Under the pieces are notes generated by a model that saw only the letters and a list, made by a program, of their open reading frames with translations, ran no database searches and was not told the origin of the DNA. From NCBI GenBank assembly GCA_964019165.1, contig OZ025280.1:12642428-12706427 (forward strand): a DNA stretch of 64,000 nt, written 5' to 3'. This document shows, piece by piece, positions 20,366 through 31,782 of this stretch. Position 1 is the stretch's first letter. Each line of letters opens with the position of its first letter. The DNA is from Mastigias papua. Its lineage: Eukaryota > Cnidaria > Scyphozoa > Rhizostomeae > Mastigiidae. Made by a program: the position numbers and the translations under genes.

Positions 20366-22870
20366 CAGGTGTGGCCAACCCGCGGCTCTTCGCCTGGCTT
20401 TTTGCGGCTCTTAAGGGCCGGCATCTACAACCATTTTCAAAGCACATTTAAACACTTATGGCTTCTCACTTTTCATGCTGTTCAGAACAGAACAGTCTGT
20501 GGTAGGCAATTGCAATGGATGCAGTTGATTGGCTAAAAACAACTTGAAGCAAGTCACATTCTGTAGCAACAGGAAATTTGAGAAGCCAATTACTTTCTGA
20601 AGGTGATGATAAGTAAACCGGTCTTGAGAGGTTTTCAATCCCACTTGTACGTGAGATGAAAATAGAGTAGTTCATTTGAATAGTAAATAATGTGTATCAA
20701 GGTCGCTCCCAAAATGGCAGGGAGAAGAAGGACAGCAAAATGAAAATAAGAAGATGAGCACAGGACGTTTTTACCAGAGTGGGAGAATTCATATTGTTTT
20801 ATTGAGCGTAATGGCAAGCCATTCTGTCTTATATGTCAGGGATCATTAGCGCATTTTAAAGCTTCAAATATTCAACATCACTTCAGCTCACTTCATGCTT
20901 CCATGGACCAGGAATGTCCAAAAGGTACTGAACTTCGTCAGCACAGGTTATTCACTTTGAAAAGTCAGGCAGAAAAGCAAATACAGCTTTTCCAAACATG
21001 TACCATGCAGTCAGAGATCGCAACGCTTGCATCATATCAACTGGCTTGGAACATTGCAGAGGCTAAAAAGCCATACGATGAAGGGGAGTTCGGTAAAAAA
21101 TGCCTCAGTGACGCTGTTGACATCTTATCCCCTGAAAATAGCAAACTAAAACGAATGGTATCAGACCTCCAACTGTCCCGCCACACTGTTGAATGCAGAG
21201 TATCAGACATTAGCATGGTTATTGAGTCACAGTTGCACTCTGACCTTCAAGCATGTGACTATTTTAGTGTCGCATTGGATGAGAGTTGTGACATACAAGA
21301 CAAGCCTCAGTTGGCAATAGTTGCACGATCTGTGTCCAGTGATTGTGTTATCAAAGAAGATCTCCTTGACATTGTGCCATTGAAAGACAGAGCCCGTGGC
21401 ATAGATGTGAAAGCATCAATGATGGCTGCATTTGCAAAAGCAAATCTTCCCATACCAAAACTAACTGCAATTGCCACGGATGGAGCACCAGCCATGGTGG
21501 TATCTGTAAATGGACTGTTAGGTCTGTGCAAAGCTGACCAAACATTTCCCGAATGTTGGAATTTCCAGTGCATCATCCATAGAGAACAACTCGTTTCTAA
21601 ATCATTGACTTTAGACAACGTCATGAAGCCTGTGATGGAAATTGTCAACTACATCCGTACACGCTTAACCACAGGCAGTTCAGGAATCTCATCACTGAGT
21701 TGGACCAAGGATTTCCAGGTGATCTGCCCCTGCACTGCACTGCGAGGTGGCTGTCATAAAGCAAGGTACTCTCTCGCTTCTTTGAACTTTTAGATGCCGT
21801 GAAACTCTTCATGGACGAGAAGGGCAAGTACTATCCGAAATTGCGAACCCCGAGTGGGTTATGGATCTGGGCTTTTTGGTCGACATTCTATGTCACTTGG
21901 ACAGGCTGAACCTGACACTGCAGGGTACGTTTAAAGTGCTGTCGGACCTGGTGCAAAGTGTGCTTGCATTTATCAACAAACTGAGGGTGTTCAAGGCGCA
22001 CTTTGAAAAGGGCCAGTTAACGCATTTTCCCAATCTGCTAAAAGCCAGTGGGCAAGTCACCAGTGCCACCCTGAATAATCAAAGAGCCAGATATGCAACA
22101 CTGGGTGAACACCTGCACAAAAGCTTCATGACCCGATTTCATGACTTACAACTGAAAAGGCCACAGATTACTTTCCTCGTTGACCCATTTAATGCAGAGC
22201 AGGGCTGTTTGAAAGCCCCACTAGTCACAGATGAGGCTGCGGCCGAGTTGGAAATGATTGATCTTTATGAGGAGGTCCAACTGAAGCCTGCTTTAAGGGT
22301 AGGGACTATTGAGTTTTGGAGAATGGTCCCATTAGAAAAATACCCAAATGTCAAACGGGCTGCGCTTAAGATACTGTCAATGTTTGGGTCAACATACGTG
22401 CGTGAGTCTGTGTTTTCAACCCTGAAGCATGTGAAATCAAAGCATCGATCTGTTCTGACTGACACTCATGTGAAGGAATTGCTTAGAGGTGCAACTACAG
22501 AATACAAGCCAAACTTGAAGAAGATTGTTCAAGACAAGGAATGTCAGAAATCCCACTAAGCAACATACATAGTAAAAGAAAACCGCTATTGTAAATTATT
22601 ATATTTTTGTATGTGGACTTAGTTGAGGAAAGGATGAGATTTTCATTTCATTTAAGGAAGGTGGCCCTTCAGTGAATGCTATTTTACTAGGCACCCTACA
22701 TTTACTTTACAATATAGCATTCAAATAAGTAGAAACAAAGCTAATATATGCTATCAGTAAAAATATACAGATTATTTTCATGCATGTTTGTCTGTGTGTC
22801 TGATGTGGCTCTTTGCAGCTACACATGAAAAAACTGTGGCTCTTGATCTCTGAAAGGTTGGCCACCCCTG
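20366..22870 (+). mobile_element. hAT-Charlie type DNA transposon
   Basis: The ends are CAGGTGTGGCCAACC and GGTTGGCCACCCCTG (inverted), with the 8-bp duplication GTTTAGGG at 20358-20365 and 22871-22878. CAGRGGTGGCCAACC termini and 8-bp duplications define the hAT-Charlie group. It encodes a BED-finger hAT transposase and sits inside element X unit 2. Confidence 0.95.
20714..22559 (+). pseudogene. hAT transposase (BED finger, EPM2AIP1/GTF2IRD2-like)
   Basis: A BED-like zinc finger (CLICQGSLAHFKASNIQHHF) precedes the hAT RNase-H core: VALDESCDIQDKPQ (first Asp), AIATDGAPAMV (second Asp) and CIIHREQLVSK. The C-terminal dimerisation region is MVPLEKYPNVKRAALKILS then GSTYVRESVFSTLKHVKSKHRS. The domain order is that of the hAT family that gave rise to vertebrate EPM2AIP1- and GTF2IRD2-type proteins. 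Breaks: TGA and TAA at the N-terminus near 20741-20747, a frameshift or loss between about 21665 and 21800, and another near 21840. Both visible catalytic Asp residues and the dimer interface are preserved. Confidence 0.9.
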
Positions 22871-22878
22871 GTTTAGGG

Positions 22879-25800
22879 TGATCATGTTGTGGGAAGGTAA
22901 ATTGTAGGCGAAATTGGTCATAGCTATGACCCTCAAACTCGTGTGGAGTGTAGTATTGAGTGTGCAATTCATGTCTTATTCATTGTCTCTGACTACCTAC
23001 AATCATACTATTATAGAGAACTGCATAGTTCAAGTTGACATCATTAAAAATATATCATCATGTGCAGGATGATGTATAGAAATCAGTAATGGTATTTGTG
23101 TGAACTGATCTCAGGCAGAGGCAAGGGGCTTGTCACCAAAATGAAATTCACCGTGTCATGAAGCATTCCGTGAATCTGCCTGCAAGAACAATCCATTACC
23201 ATGTATAGCAATGTACCTAAACCAAAGTAATCGCGAAAAATAACGATATCCTAGATGTCATGTATACACGCATTACACACATGGAATAAATGGTAATCTA
23301 GCAAGGAATATAGCATAAAGTATCTGGAAAGTACTTCACCATAATGTAGTAACAACAGAAGGCCTATGTAGCTATACAATCAAATGGGTTGGAAAGGAAC
23401 TGTCATGGTGAAATACCCCTGGAGGGAAGGTGGTGGAATCTCGTTCAAAATGATAGTGATATATAGCACCAATACATCCCTTAACAGTATGTCATCATGT
23501 GCAGAATGATCTATGGAAATCAGTGATGGTATTTATAACAAATGATCTCAGAACGCAGGGCAACTGTGTCCCAACAAAATAACATGTAGTATAACAGAAC
23601 CCCCCAAATTTGACTATTGTAAATACAGCGAGAACAACTGGTAACAGACAGTTACTAAACAGAGAATACATTGGACAATATCGTAGATTTAGCCTGCAAA
23701 ATGTGTATGGTAAAATCAAACAGTAATTCGATGACAAAATGACAAACTTAAACAAAGCGGCCATACTCTTCACAGATCCCAACATCCAACTCACGCACGT
23801 ATACAGAGAATCAAAAGCATGCTAAAAGTTTATCAGTAAATATTAGATTAAACATCTCCTGAAGATCAAGAAAATTGTGTCCACATTATTCGAACTAAGG
23901 GACATTCAGAATAACAGAACCCCTGTAACCTGACTTCACCAGAATAAGTCTACCATCTATAGTGGAAATAACTATGAAGCCTACTGTAAATACAGCGAAA
24001 ACAAAATGAAAGTAGAGTTACTCAGCTGAGAATAAAGTTGGTAACATCCGAGTGTTTGCCTAACTCTAGAGACTTCCTAACATCCAAGTCACGTCCATAT
24101 ACTAAGAATCAAGAGCAAGCTAAAAGCTTCTAGTACATCAGCAAATATTGCATTAAATACCTCCTCGATATCATAATGATACTTTTGCAGTAACAAAACA
24201 GTAAATCCAGCAAAACCATATTATCATGTGCAGAATGATGAATAGAAATCATTAATGGTCGTTATAACAAATAATCTTAGGATGAAGGGGAGCTGCTTTG
24301 CCAGGAAACGGAGAGTTAGGACTAAAGCAACCATAAGCTGAGTCCTCTAAACTACCACAAAGATCTATAGTGAATACAACGATTAGACTCTTGTAAATAC
24401 AGATTGTTAGACTGTTGTAAATACATAGGCAATCATTAGAGTACTATACTGAATAAAGCCTTGTGAATAAGTTACTTAAGTGCTTTGATTACAAACCTAA
24501 TTTATAACATAATATCAGCGTAAATAAATCAAGAAGGAACAACCTGAAAACGCACAGTACTATACACGAAAGTATCAACGAATTAGTAAATAACATATTT
24601 GTAAAAGATCCGGCATGTTTAACCATAAATATAACAGTGATTCAGAATACTACGTGGTCTACTGAGAATACGGAAGGCATCAGCTGTGGTGACTGAGAGT
24701 AATATTAAAGGCCCTTCAAGGTTTTAGGGAGAATACGCGTAGTACTTTGCTCAAAATACTGCAACAAAAACCAAACGGGAAAGAGAGCTACTACACTCCA
24801 ATAATCCAAGGAATGATTTGAACAGCATCTTAGCTCCAATCTACAATAAGTGTATGGGAAAAACCAAGAGCTAACCAGAAGTGACTGACAACAAATCAAA
24901 CCTAAACAAAGCGGACAGACATACTTCCTTCAAAATAATGCGCAAATGCAAAATATGAACAGCACACGCTAAACTGTCCTATTACATCAGTAAATAATAC
25001 AGTAAATATCCCCTGAATAGTATACCGAAAGTTCAGTAGTAACCAAACGATAATGTACTGGCGGAAATCAAGCGAACATGAAAGGACTTGGCATGATCAT
25101 AGGGCCCCCAAGGCAATCCTATGAACTCTCGATCAAAACACGGCATTAAATCTCGTCTAACTGGGAAAGTAGCGACCATTCTACACAAAAAACCTGCTAA
25201 AACTAAATCGAAACCTTGTCACTGAAATAAACCACTTACTTTATAGAGAAGGGACAAAATTCAACGAAGAACTGCAAAACATCCATCCACTCTGTAGATA
25301 CGCCCTCAACTGCACACTTGCGGTCTTGTGTAAACACTATTGTTCAGAAACAAAGGATGAGAGATTTCTGCGATCATGATCTGGATTAGGGAATCCCTCG
25401 CATTTCTATCTAAAACCTACAACAAAATAGAGACTGTAAGGACACTAAAACGTCATAGGAATAATTTCAAGGACAGTTAGCAAATAAAATATACACACTA
25501 TAAACATCTCTGTACAACCATGTTAAGATATGTTGTGTCTACTGGCAATGAGAATGAAACACACAGAGCAGTGGCTTCCTTGACTGAACTGAGAGGGAAC
25601 ACAATCGTCTAATTACAGTTATATTACTCAAAAGAACGTCACCTCCTAATAATAGGTGTCATGACATAAAACATGGCAATACTAAATCCAATCCTGAGAC
25701 AGCAATGAAGCGACAAATTGGTTGCTCAACTGTCATGGCGAATAATAACCACGAGGGAGACTGTAGGAAACTTCCCCGATACATGGAAACACAATGCGTA

Positions 25801-26203
25801 AAACATCAGAAAACGCACACAATTGATGAAGGCAATATAATTGAACTATAGTACAGCATTTAGGGAGGAAAAAGTAGCTACAAACCTGGTAGAAAAACAG
25901 TCAACATGACCCCGATCGAATTCGCCTTGTAATGAGAGCAGTACAACCAGTGCGGACGACAACAATGGAGGACAAAAGACGACAGACAAAGCACGCAAAG
26001 TCGACGAAGAGAAACTGGAATATCTCGGCGAAACATGAAGGGAAAAATTGCAAAAAAAAGTCACAAACCTACTCCCCAGTAGAAAAACCTGACAGAAGTT
26101 TGAGGGGCATCTGTGCATAGCCCTGGAAGAAGTACAGGTTACAGGCTCGGGTGTCTGCCTCTTTGATCTGGGCTCATTTGCACATAGGGATTTTAGTATA
26201 TAG
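22879..26203. repeat. Element X unit 2, degenerate tandem repeats and right end
   Basis: Diverged copies of one block (ATCATGTGCAG-ATGAT then AGAAATCA..AATGGT) begin near 23049, 23485 and 24217. Another block (ACATCAGTAAATA.T then CTCCTGAA) recurs near 23830, 24150 and 24985. The 25285-25440 segment resembles 10859-11040. The unit ends in TTAGTATATAG (about 26203). I see no coding region; the 143-aa minus-strand ORF at 25846-26277 crosses the junction into gypsy-A and is rejected. Confidence 0.6.
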
Positions 26204-26215
26204 TGACAGGACATT

Positions 26216-28650
26216 ATGGGTGGGACACTTGAAGACTTCATGGCTGCTATTAACCCCAAACTATCTAAACGTGACAAGGATCAGATCCTTCAAACATTGC
26301 TGTCTTTTTCAGATGTTTTCAATGATAGTTTAGGCCCTACTACTGTTACGTCCCACAAAATAGAAACTGGCAACGCACCTCCCATTTTGACAACACCCTT
26401 GCCGTCTCCCATATTACTATAGGGCCAGAATCAATGCACAAGTGGATAACATGCTATCCCAAGGGGTCATCCAGCCAAGCACCAGCCCCTGGTCTTCCCC
26501 AGTGGTTCTTGTAAAAAAGAAATGGGTCATATCATTTCTGTATTGACTATAGGACGATACATGCTGTCACAAATGCTGATGCACATCCTTTCCCCAGAGG
26601 TGATGACATCCTTGACGCATTAAATGGCAACACTTTATTTAGTACCCTAGATCTGCATGGTGGATATTGGCAAGTCAGCATGGATCCAAATTAGTGTGAA
26701 AACACTGCTTTTAGCACCCCTGGAAGTTTATATGACTTCCTTTGTCTTCCCTATGGATTATCCAATGCGCCTGCCATATTTTCTCATGCTATAGGTAGTG
26801 TTTTGTAAGGCCTTGCATGCATGCATTGTTTATGTTATTTTGATAATATCATCACTTTTGCCACCAATGTTTCTGAGCATTGTGAGCACTTACTATCAGT
26901 TATTAGATAGCTTACATTCATTCTTAGGCCTTATTGGTTACTATCGAACGTTTATACCAGATTTTGCCACCTTGAGTGCTTCCTTAACTGAGCTCACCAA
27001 AAAGGGAGTGAGATTTTTCTGGACACCCCAGCATGAGAATGCTTTTCTGGCTTTAAAATGGCACTCATGTACAGCTCCTGTCCTTGCAGGCCCCAAGTCT
27101 GCACAGCCTTTCATTATACAAACCAATGCTTCAAACCTGGGGTTAGGAACTGTGTTGGCACAGCATGACATTCATGGGACAGAAAGAGTCATTGCATATG
27201 CAAGCTGTACACTTTCACATTGAGCGCAACTATACCATTATGGAGAAACAAGCTCTTGCAGTAGTCTTTGCCATTAATCATTTTCGTAGTTACTTCCTTG
27301 GTACTAAAGTTTGTGTCATAACTGACAATAGCACTTAAAGTGGCTTCATTCCATTGAACCCATTGGCCGCATTGCATACTGAATAATGGATTTGCAGGAG
27401 TTTGATTTTGACGTAGTTCATAGGCCAGGTGGCTCCAATCAAAATGCTGATGCCTTATCCCGTCTTCCTCAGACCAAAGTTCCAGGTTCCAAAGATGAGG
27501 ATCTGGATGCTTTGCATTCCTGTTTCATTACTGTACATCCAAGTGCTACTTTGCTGACACATTTGTACAAAAGTCTCAAGAGTGCAGCGAAACTAAAGAC
27601 ACTTCATGCTATGGCAAGGCCTGTCTCATACCAGTACAGGTCAGTGACCTCTTTGTCTTTTGAGCTCTTGATTATATGAGACCTCTCCAAGAAACTGCCA
27701 AGGGGAATAAACATATTCTAGTAGTCATGGATCATTTTACTAAGTGGTGCAAGGCATTTCCCACAAAAGATCAAAAAGCTCAAAACTGTTGCCAAAATAC
27801 ATGTATCTAAGCTGTTTTCCTGATTTGGTCCACCCTCTGTTTTACATTCTGACTAAGGTCATACTTTTGACAGTCTACTGATGCACGAAATGTATAATGT
27901 TATGGGTCTTAGAATGACAAGAACAACTGCCTACCATCCCCAATGTGATGGACAAGTTGAACAACAGAAGCGAACATTGCAGAATATTATTACTGCTTTT
28001 GTCTCTCAGCATAGTACTGATTGGGATGAGTGGGTGGACCAAGCAGTGTTTGCCCATAATACCAGTGTCCATGAATCAACAGGACTTTTCCCCATATGAA
28101 CTGGTTTTTGGTCGCCCTGCTAGAATACCTATTAAAGTAGAGCAAGGAGTACTGTTGCAGAATCCTAGTAGTCAATCAGATTATGCTCAGTCACTTAGAA
28201 AAGCAATACAGTTATCTAATCAGCTTGCCCAGAGAAAGTTGGCTGATAGTAGGGATAGACAGTCTAGTCAATATAACAAGAGCCACCAGAACTGGACACC
28301 CTTTGAGATTGGGCAAGCAGTTTGGTTACTCCATCCCAAAAAGTAGAAGCTCGGCAAGAAATGGGTTGGTCCCTACAGGGTTTGCAGTCAAAATGGGGTT
28401 AACTATCAACTAAGGTCCAAGGCAGGAAATAGGCTAGTTGCCCACCATACCCAACTGCAACCGTGTGCTATTCCTTTGGATCAGGGCCTCCCTGTCTCCC
28501 TACATAAAGAAACCCCAGACACTAATGTACAAGAGCCTGTGCAGCTGGACGAAGGTAGTAGAATGGAGGGTAGACCCAGTCATCTGTGCCAAGTCATCCC
28601 CCTCTTCATTTTGGAAACTTTGTAGCACATTAGGCTTGCCATGTTTGGTA
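26216..28650 (+). pseudogene. Gypsy-A pol: RT, RNase H, integrase (heavily decayed)
   Basis: The reading resumes right after element X with the pre-RT segment GGTLEDFMAAINPKLSKRDK. RT blocks are scattered over frames: DNMLSQGVIQPSTSPWSSPV, FSTLDLHGGYWQVSMDP and FLCLPYGLSNAPAIF. The catalytic Y-x-DD reads degraded (CYFDNII). RNase H shows PFIIQTNASNLGLGTVLAQ (the first Asp is Asn here). Integrase shows LVVMDHFTKWCKAFPTKDQK, TTAYHPQCDGQVEQQKRTLQ and YELVFGRPARIP; the region DEWVDQAVFAHN is intact. The C-terminal chromo/GPY-like part runs KKWVGPYRVC ... QLRSKAG. Stops and frameshifts are frequent, so the copy is dead. Confidence 0.85.
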
Positions 28651-28662
28651 GTGGGGGGAAGG

Positions 28663-28818
28663 TGTAGCAGATGCCAGTGCTATTTTAGAGCTATACGAGT
28701 GCTGTGCCACTGCTATATGATTTTAGTTTAGTTTTTGTGATCGAATCAAACAAGCTGCACATTCAAAGTTTTTGTCTGTTCTTGGCCTAATGTCTGCTTT
28801 GAACCAGAGCACACCACA
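28663..28818 (+). repeat. Gypsy-A 3' LTR
   Basis: Starts TGTAGCAG after a purine tract (GTGGGGGGAAGG), ends CACACCACA, and is followed by the CATG duplication at 28819-28822. Confidence 0.85.
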
Positions 28819-29039
28819 CATGAGTGAAAAGTCACAGTATTCAAATGGGCCTAAGTGAGACACAGCTAAGGCAGATAGATTAAGGCTTGCAAGCTAGTTA
28901 CTTATGAAAGCTTTCAAAACAGCTGTGCTGAAGGTCAAAAACCACAATAGGATGAATAACTTTGAGAGAAAATGCAATAATCAGTGACTTTACTGTGCAG
29001 TTTTAGCAGTATGCGAACAGATTTTGTATGATTCCATGT

Positions 29040-29685
29040 TGCGACCACAAAGAAAATGCTACTTTATCACCTCAAAGCTAGGCCCAGTCTCCCAATCAGT
29101 CCCACTAGTGCAGTTAGCCGAAGAGGTGTATTCTGATGTTGTATCAACCACTTTATTGTGTCTTCAAAGGTCTTCAAAAGTGTCTCTTTACATTCTAAAA
29201 TTTTTCACCCAGTCATTGTCATTACATTGTCTCTTAACTATGTCCTCCCACCAGCTCTCACTGGGAACTTCACACCAAATCTTCCTATCTGGGCTTGGCT
29301 TCAGACAGAGCAGTACAACACTGTTCACAATCATTTTAGTCCTTCGATGCTGTATGCAACTGTAACGTAAAATTTAAGTGATGCTGATTTCAACCGTTGA
29401 AGACGAACCTTTCTTGCAAGCTTTGAAAGGCCAAGAGCATTGCATTTATCAACAGTACAGGTGGCAAAATCTCGCATTGAGGGATTGCCATTCCAACAAA
29501 ATTTTCCTGCCAGCAGTCAGCCATATTTGTTGTTGACATTGTCCGCAAGCACTCGGGCTGCATCTTGGCTTGGCCCAGGTTTGTGTCCTGCGTAATGTGG
29601 ACACAATATATACCTGGGCCCAGCCTAGGCCGAACCTGGGCTGAGCCTAGGCTAGTTTTGTAGTGTGGACAAGGCTTAAGCTCTC
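29040..29685 (-). mobile_element. PIF/Harbinger-like relic with a GC-rich terminal repeat
   Basis: On the minus strand the right end reads AAGCCTTGTCCACACTAC, followed by GC-rich palindrome-like CCTAGGC/GCCCAGG units (29540-29685). Further in (about 29330-29040), DRKIWCEVPSESWWEDIVKR, NDNDWVKNFRM and RDTFEDL match the N-terminal lead-in of Harbinger/DDE_Tnp_4 nucleases, with two stops. A TTA follows the terminal repeat, as expected for a TWA target. I did not find the opposite end. The stretch 28823-29040, which should include the promoter of the 5716-7141 transposase, shows nothing I can name. Confidence 0.5.
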
Positions 29686-29689
29686 AAGT

Positions 29690-30816
29690 CCTCTGAGGTA
29701 TTAAAATTATATAGTACCTACTTTTTATGCCTCTTGCACACTATTATACCAGACTGGAAAGGAGTGATATACCAGATTAAATAGACACTCTTGCATTTCA
29801 ATGTGTGTGGTTTACTTTATCTATTAAATAGTTTTAATGGCTGGAAGTGATTTCTATCCACAAGTTGACAATTGAGTATAGCTGTTTGGGAATGAGATAA
29901 TAAAAGCTATAACCACACATTTGTTACCTGTAGTCCACATAGCTTTGTGTGTTGTTCAGTTAACGTCATATGCTGCTATATATGCAGCTACAATACTTAA
30001 GGCTAATTGACTAAAGATCTTCTGGATTATGGACAAAAGTGAATCATAGAAATAGACTGAGTGTATATTCCAGAATGTTCAAGAATTGCAATATGGTAGT
30101 GTTGGATAAAACTATAGAGTTGAACCCTAGACCACCATTTTTGTAAAAAATCTGCATAAAAATAAAGCAATCAAAGGTTGCGGCAGTGGTGCAACATAAA
30201 TTAAGCAAGACAAAAGCGTGATAGAATAACCAAATTGGTCTAGGATCTGTAGTGCACTGAGAACTTTATGTGTGCTAAAAATATATATTGCAAGTTGTAT
30301 GGACGATTTTGTAGAGTTTCCAAAAGTTTCCAAATTTATGCAAGCCACCACTTTAATTTATGCACGAATTTTCAATATTTGAAAGCTTCACTGTTACAAA
30401 AGAATGATTGTGACAAATTGTCAAAGTTTGAAGTTGATATCATGAATAGTAACCAAAATACAGCGATGTAACATAAGTAGGTGTGTAGCATCTTAAGGCT
30501 AATTGACTAAAGATCTTCTGGATTATAAACAAAATCATAGAACTAGATTGAGTGTATAGGTGAACATTGAATATGAAACAACAGTGAATTGATCTGATGA
30601 AAAATAAATGTTTAAAGCAGAGAACATTATCAGAACAAACGGTAAATATCTATAGTAAACCTAAAGAAAAATGTAAACATAACAGTTTATTGATTGTGTT
30701 TTGATTTGGTAAGTAATTCAGTATAAGTATCAATTGAATGATCCTTTGATAAGCGGTCTAGGCATCTCCTAATGATAGAATCATTATAAATAGAATCAAT
30801 GTCACAAAAATGTATA
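29690..30816. other. Unassigned AT-rich interval
   Basis: I see no convincing gene. Its only structure is a direct repeat of about 70 bp (29998-30070 and 30491-30560). Confidence 0.4.
29998..30560 (+). repeat. Direct repeat pair, about 70 bp, 494 bp apart
   Basis: TTAAGGCTAATTGACTAAAG starts at 29998 and again at about 30492, and both copies continue through ATCTTCTGGATTAT and GATTGAGTGTATA. The intervening sequence has no recognised gene. Confidence 0.7.
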
Positions 30817-31026
30817 TCAAGAAAAGTCTAGATTGTTGGGCCATTTCTGTGTGATAGGCTCCCAGTAGACTCCGAACCTGTTTCTGATATTCTTTCTTAA
30901 GTACGTTGAGTTTGTTGAGGCTTGTAAATGAGAAGAGCTTCTGATCACAGAGATTAATGCTGGGTTTGTGAAATTTGGAAGTGCAGGACCAGACGAAGAG
31001 GAAAGCATGTTGAAACAGTATGTCAA

Positions 31027-31651
31027 CTAATCATGTTTGAGTACATTAGTTTTGTGCTTTGGTAGATCATGGAGAAGATTCCTCTGTGCATTGGTGAGGT
31101 CATCATCATGATCCTCGAAAGATGGAGTTGTCAAGTAGTTGCTATGTGTTTCAGGGAGGTCAACCCCTGCTTCTTGAGAATTATCCTGGTCTTGTGTTGT
31201 CAGGATGATGAAGTCACTTTGAGTGATGAATGGATCAACAGAATCTGATGGAGATTGTTCAGGAAACCAGATATTGTCAACTGTGAAAAGGAATAAATGT
31301 GTATGAATAGAATGTAAATGTTTGGTGAGAATGGATGTATAGCATAGAAAATCAAAGTAGTAAATGTAATAAACTACCATTCTGCTGACCCAGTATAAGG
31401 CATGTTGATGTGAGTCGTAGGTGATCACTGAGAGTGAGCACAATAGAATTGTGTGCAAGAGAAAATATAGAGAATGTAACGTGAGGGGTCCACAATCTGT
31501 ATGCCAAAAATAATCGATATGGAACAGATGGGAGGTGATAAGAAGATGCATCAAGGGCAGGTGAAGTATGCCCAGCCAGAGGTAATAGAAAGAACCAGGT
31601 CAAATCAATAAACATATAGTGATTAGGTAGATATTGCAAACAACATGGTAT
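31027..31651 (-). CDS. Two exon-like blocks of an unknown gene (3' end)
   Basis: Exon A (31651-31378) follows a TTTCTCTCAG acceptor and ends at donor AATG|GTAGTT. Exon B (31280-31027) follows TCCTTTTCACAG and ends in TAG. The two join in frame (phase 1). Exon B reads as a convincing acidic/polar tail (WFPEQSPSDSVDPFITQSDF, SFEDHDDDLTNAQRNLLHDL); exon A is less protein-like. No family is recognised. It lies just downstream, on the same strand, of the gag-derived ORF at 31783-32757, but the phases of that ORF's GTAAGT and exon A do not match, so I do not join them. Confidence 0.35.
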
Positions 31652-31782
31652 CTGAGAGAAAACAGTGAAAGATGAGTTTTTCTCTAAACACTAGGAATTT
31701 GTAGAGCTTGCAAATTCTAAGCTATAGATAGCAGCCTCGTAATGGTAAGTCAGCACAAGAACTAAAAATGGTGGAATACTAC

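Larger units (their letters stand above)
9694..26203. mobile_element. Element X: large unclassified composite repeat in gypsy-A
   Basis: The insertion begins with a foldback of two about 255-bp arms (9694-9951 inverted, 9970-10227 direct) and runs through two tandem units. Unit 1 (9970-17073) and unit 2 (17086-26203) both start AGCCCnGTAGCCTAGCGCAGG and both finish with a TTAGTATATAG motif. Shared interior blocks include 10859-11040 with about 25285-25440, and the regions just before each end (about 16855 and 26005, both with GGAATATCTCG). Each unit is filled with degenerate tandem repeats. I recognise no transposase, so the class (Helitron-like, foldback, satellite-derived) is open. Confidence 0.6.
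7143..28818 (+). mobile_element. Gypsy-A: Ty3/gypsy element split by a 16.5-kb insertion
   Basis: The element is bounded by related LTRs (7143-7330 and 28663-28818), both starting TGTAGCAGATGCCAG and ending CACACCACA, with a CATG duplication outside. Gag, CCHC knuckle and protease/pol-start sequences lie at 7333-9693. RT, RNase H, integrase and a purine tract (GTGGGGGGAAGG before 28663) lie at 26216-28662. The middle, 9694-26203, is foreign (element X and its passengers). All coding parts carry many stops, so this is an old copy relative to the copia nested inside it. Confidence 0.85.

Noticed and set aside
22879..25440. Possible CRISPR-like or satellite array
   Set aside because: The repeated blocks are long, diverged and irregularly spaced (about 340-830 bp) with no constant short repeat; this is a degenerate eukaryotic tandem repeat.
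17086..26203. Element X as a Helitron
   Set aside because: I see no Rep/helicase motifs, and the terminal motif ends TATAG without a clear CTRR hairpin; the class is left open.
25846..26277. 143-aa minus-strand ORF
   Set aside because: It crosses the boundary between element X and gypsy-A pol and has a Ser/Phe-rich translation with no domain; a shadow ORF.
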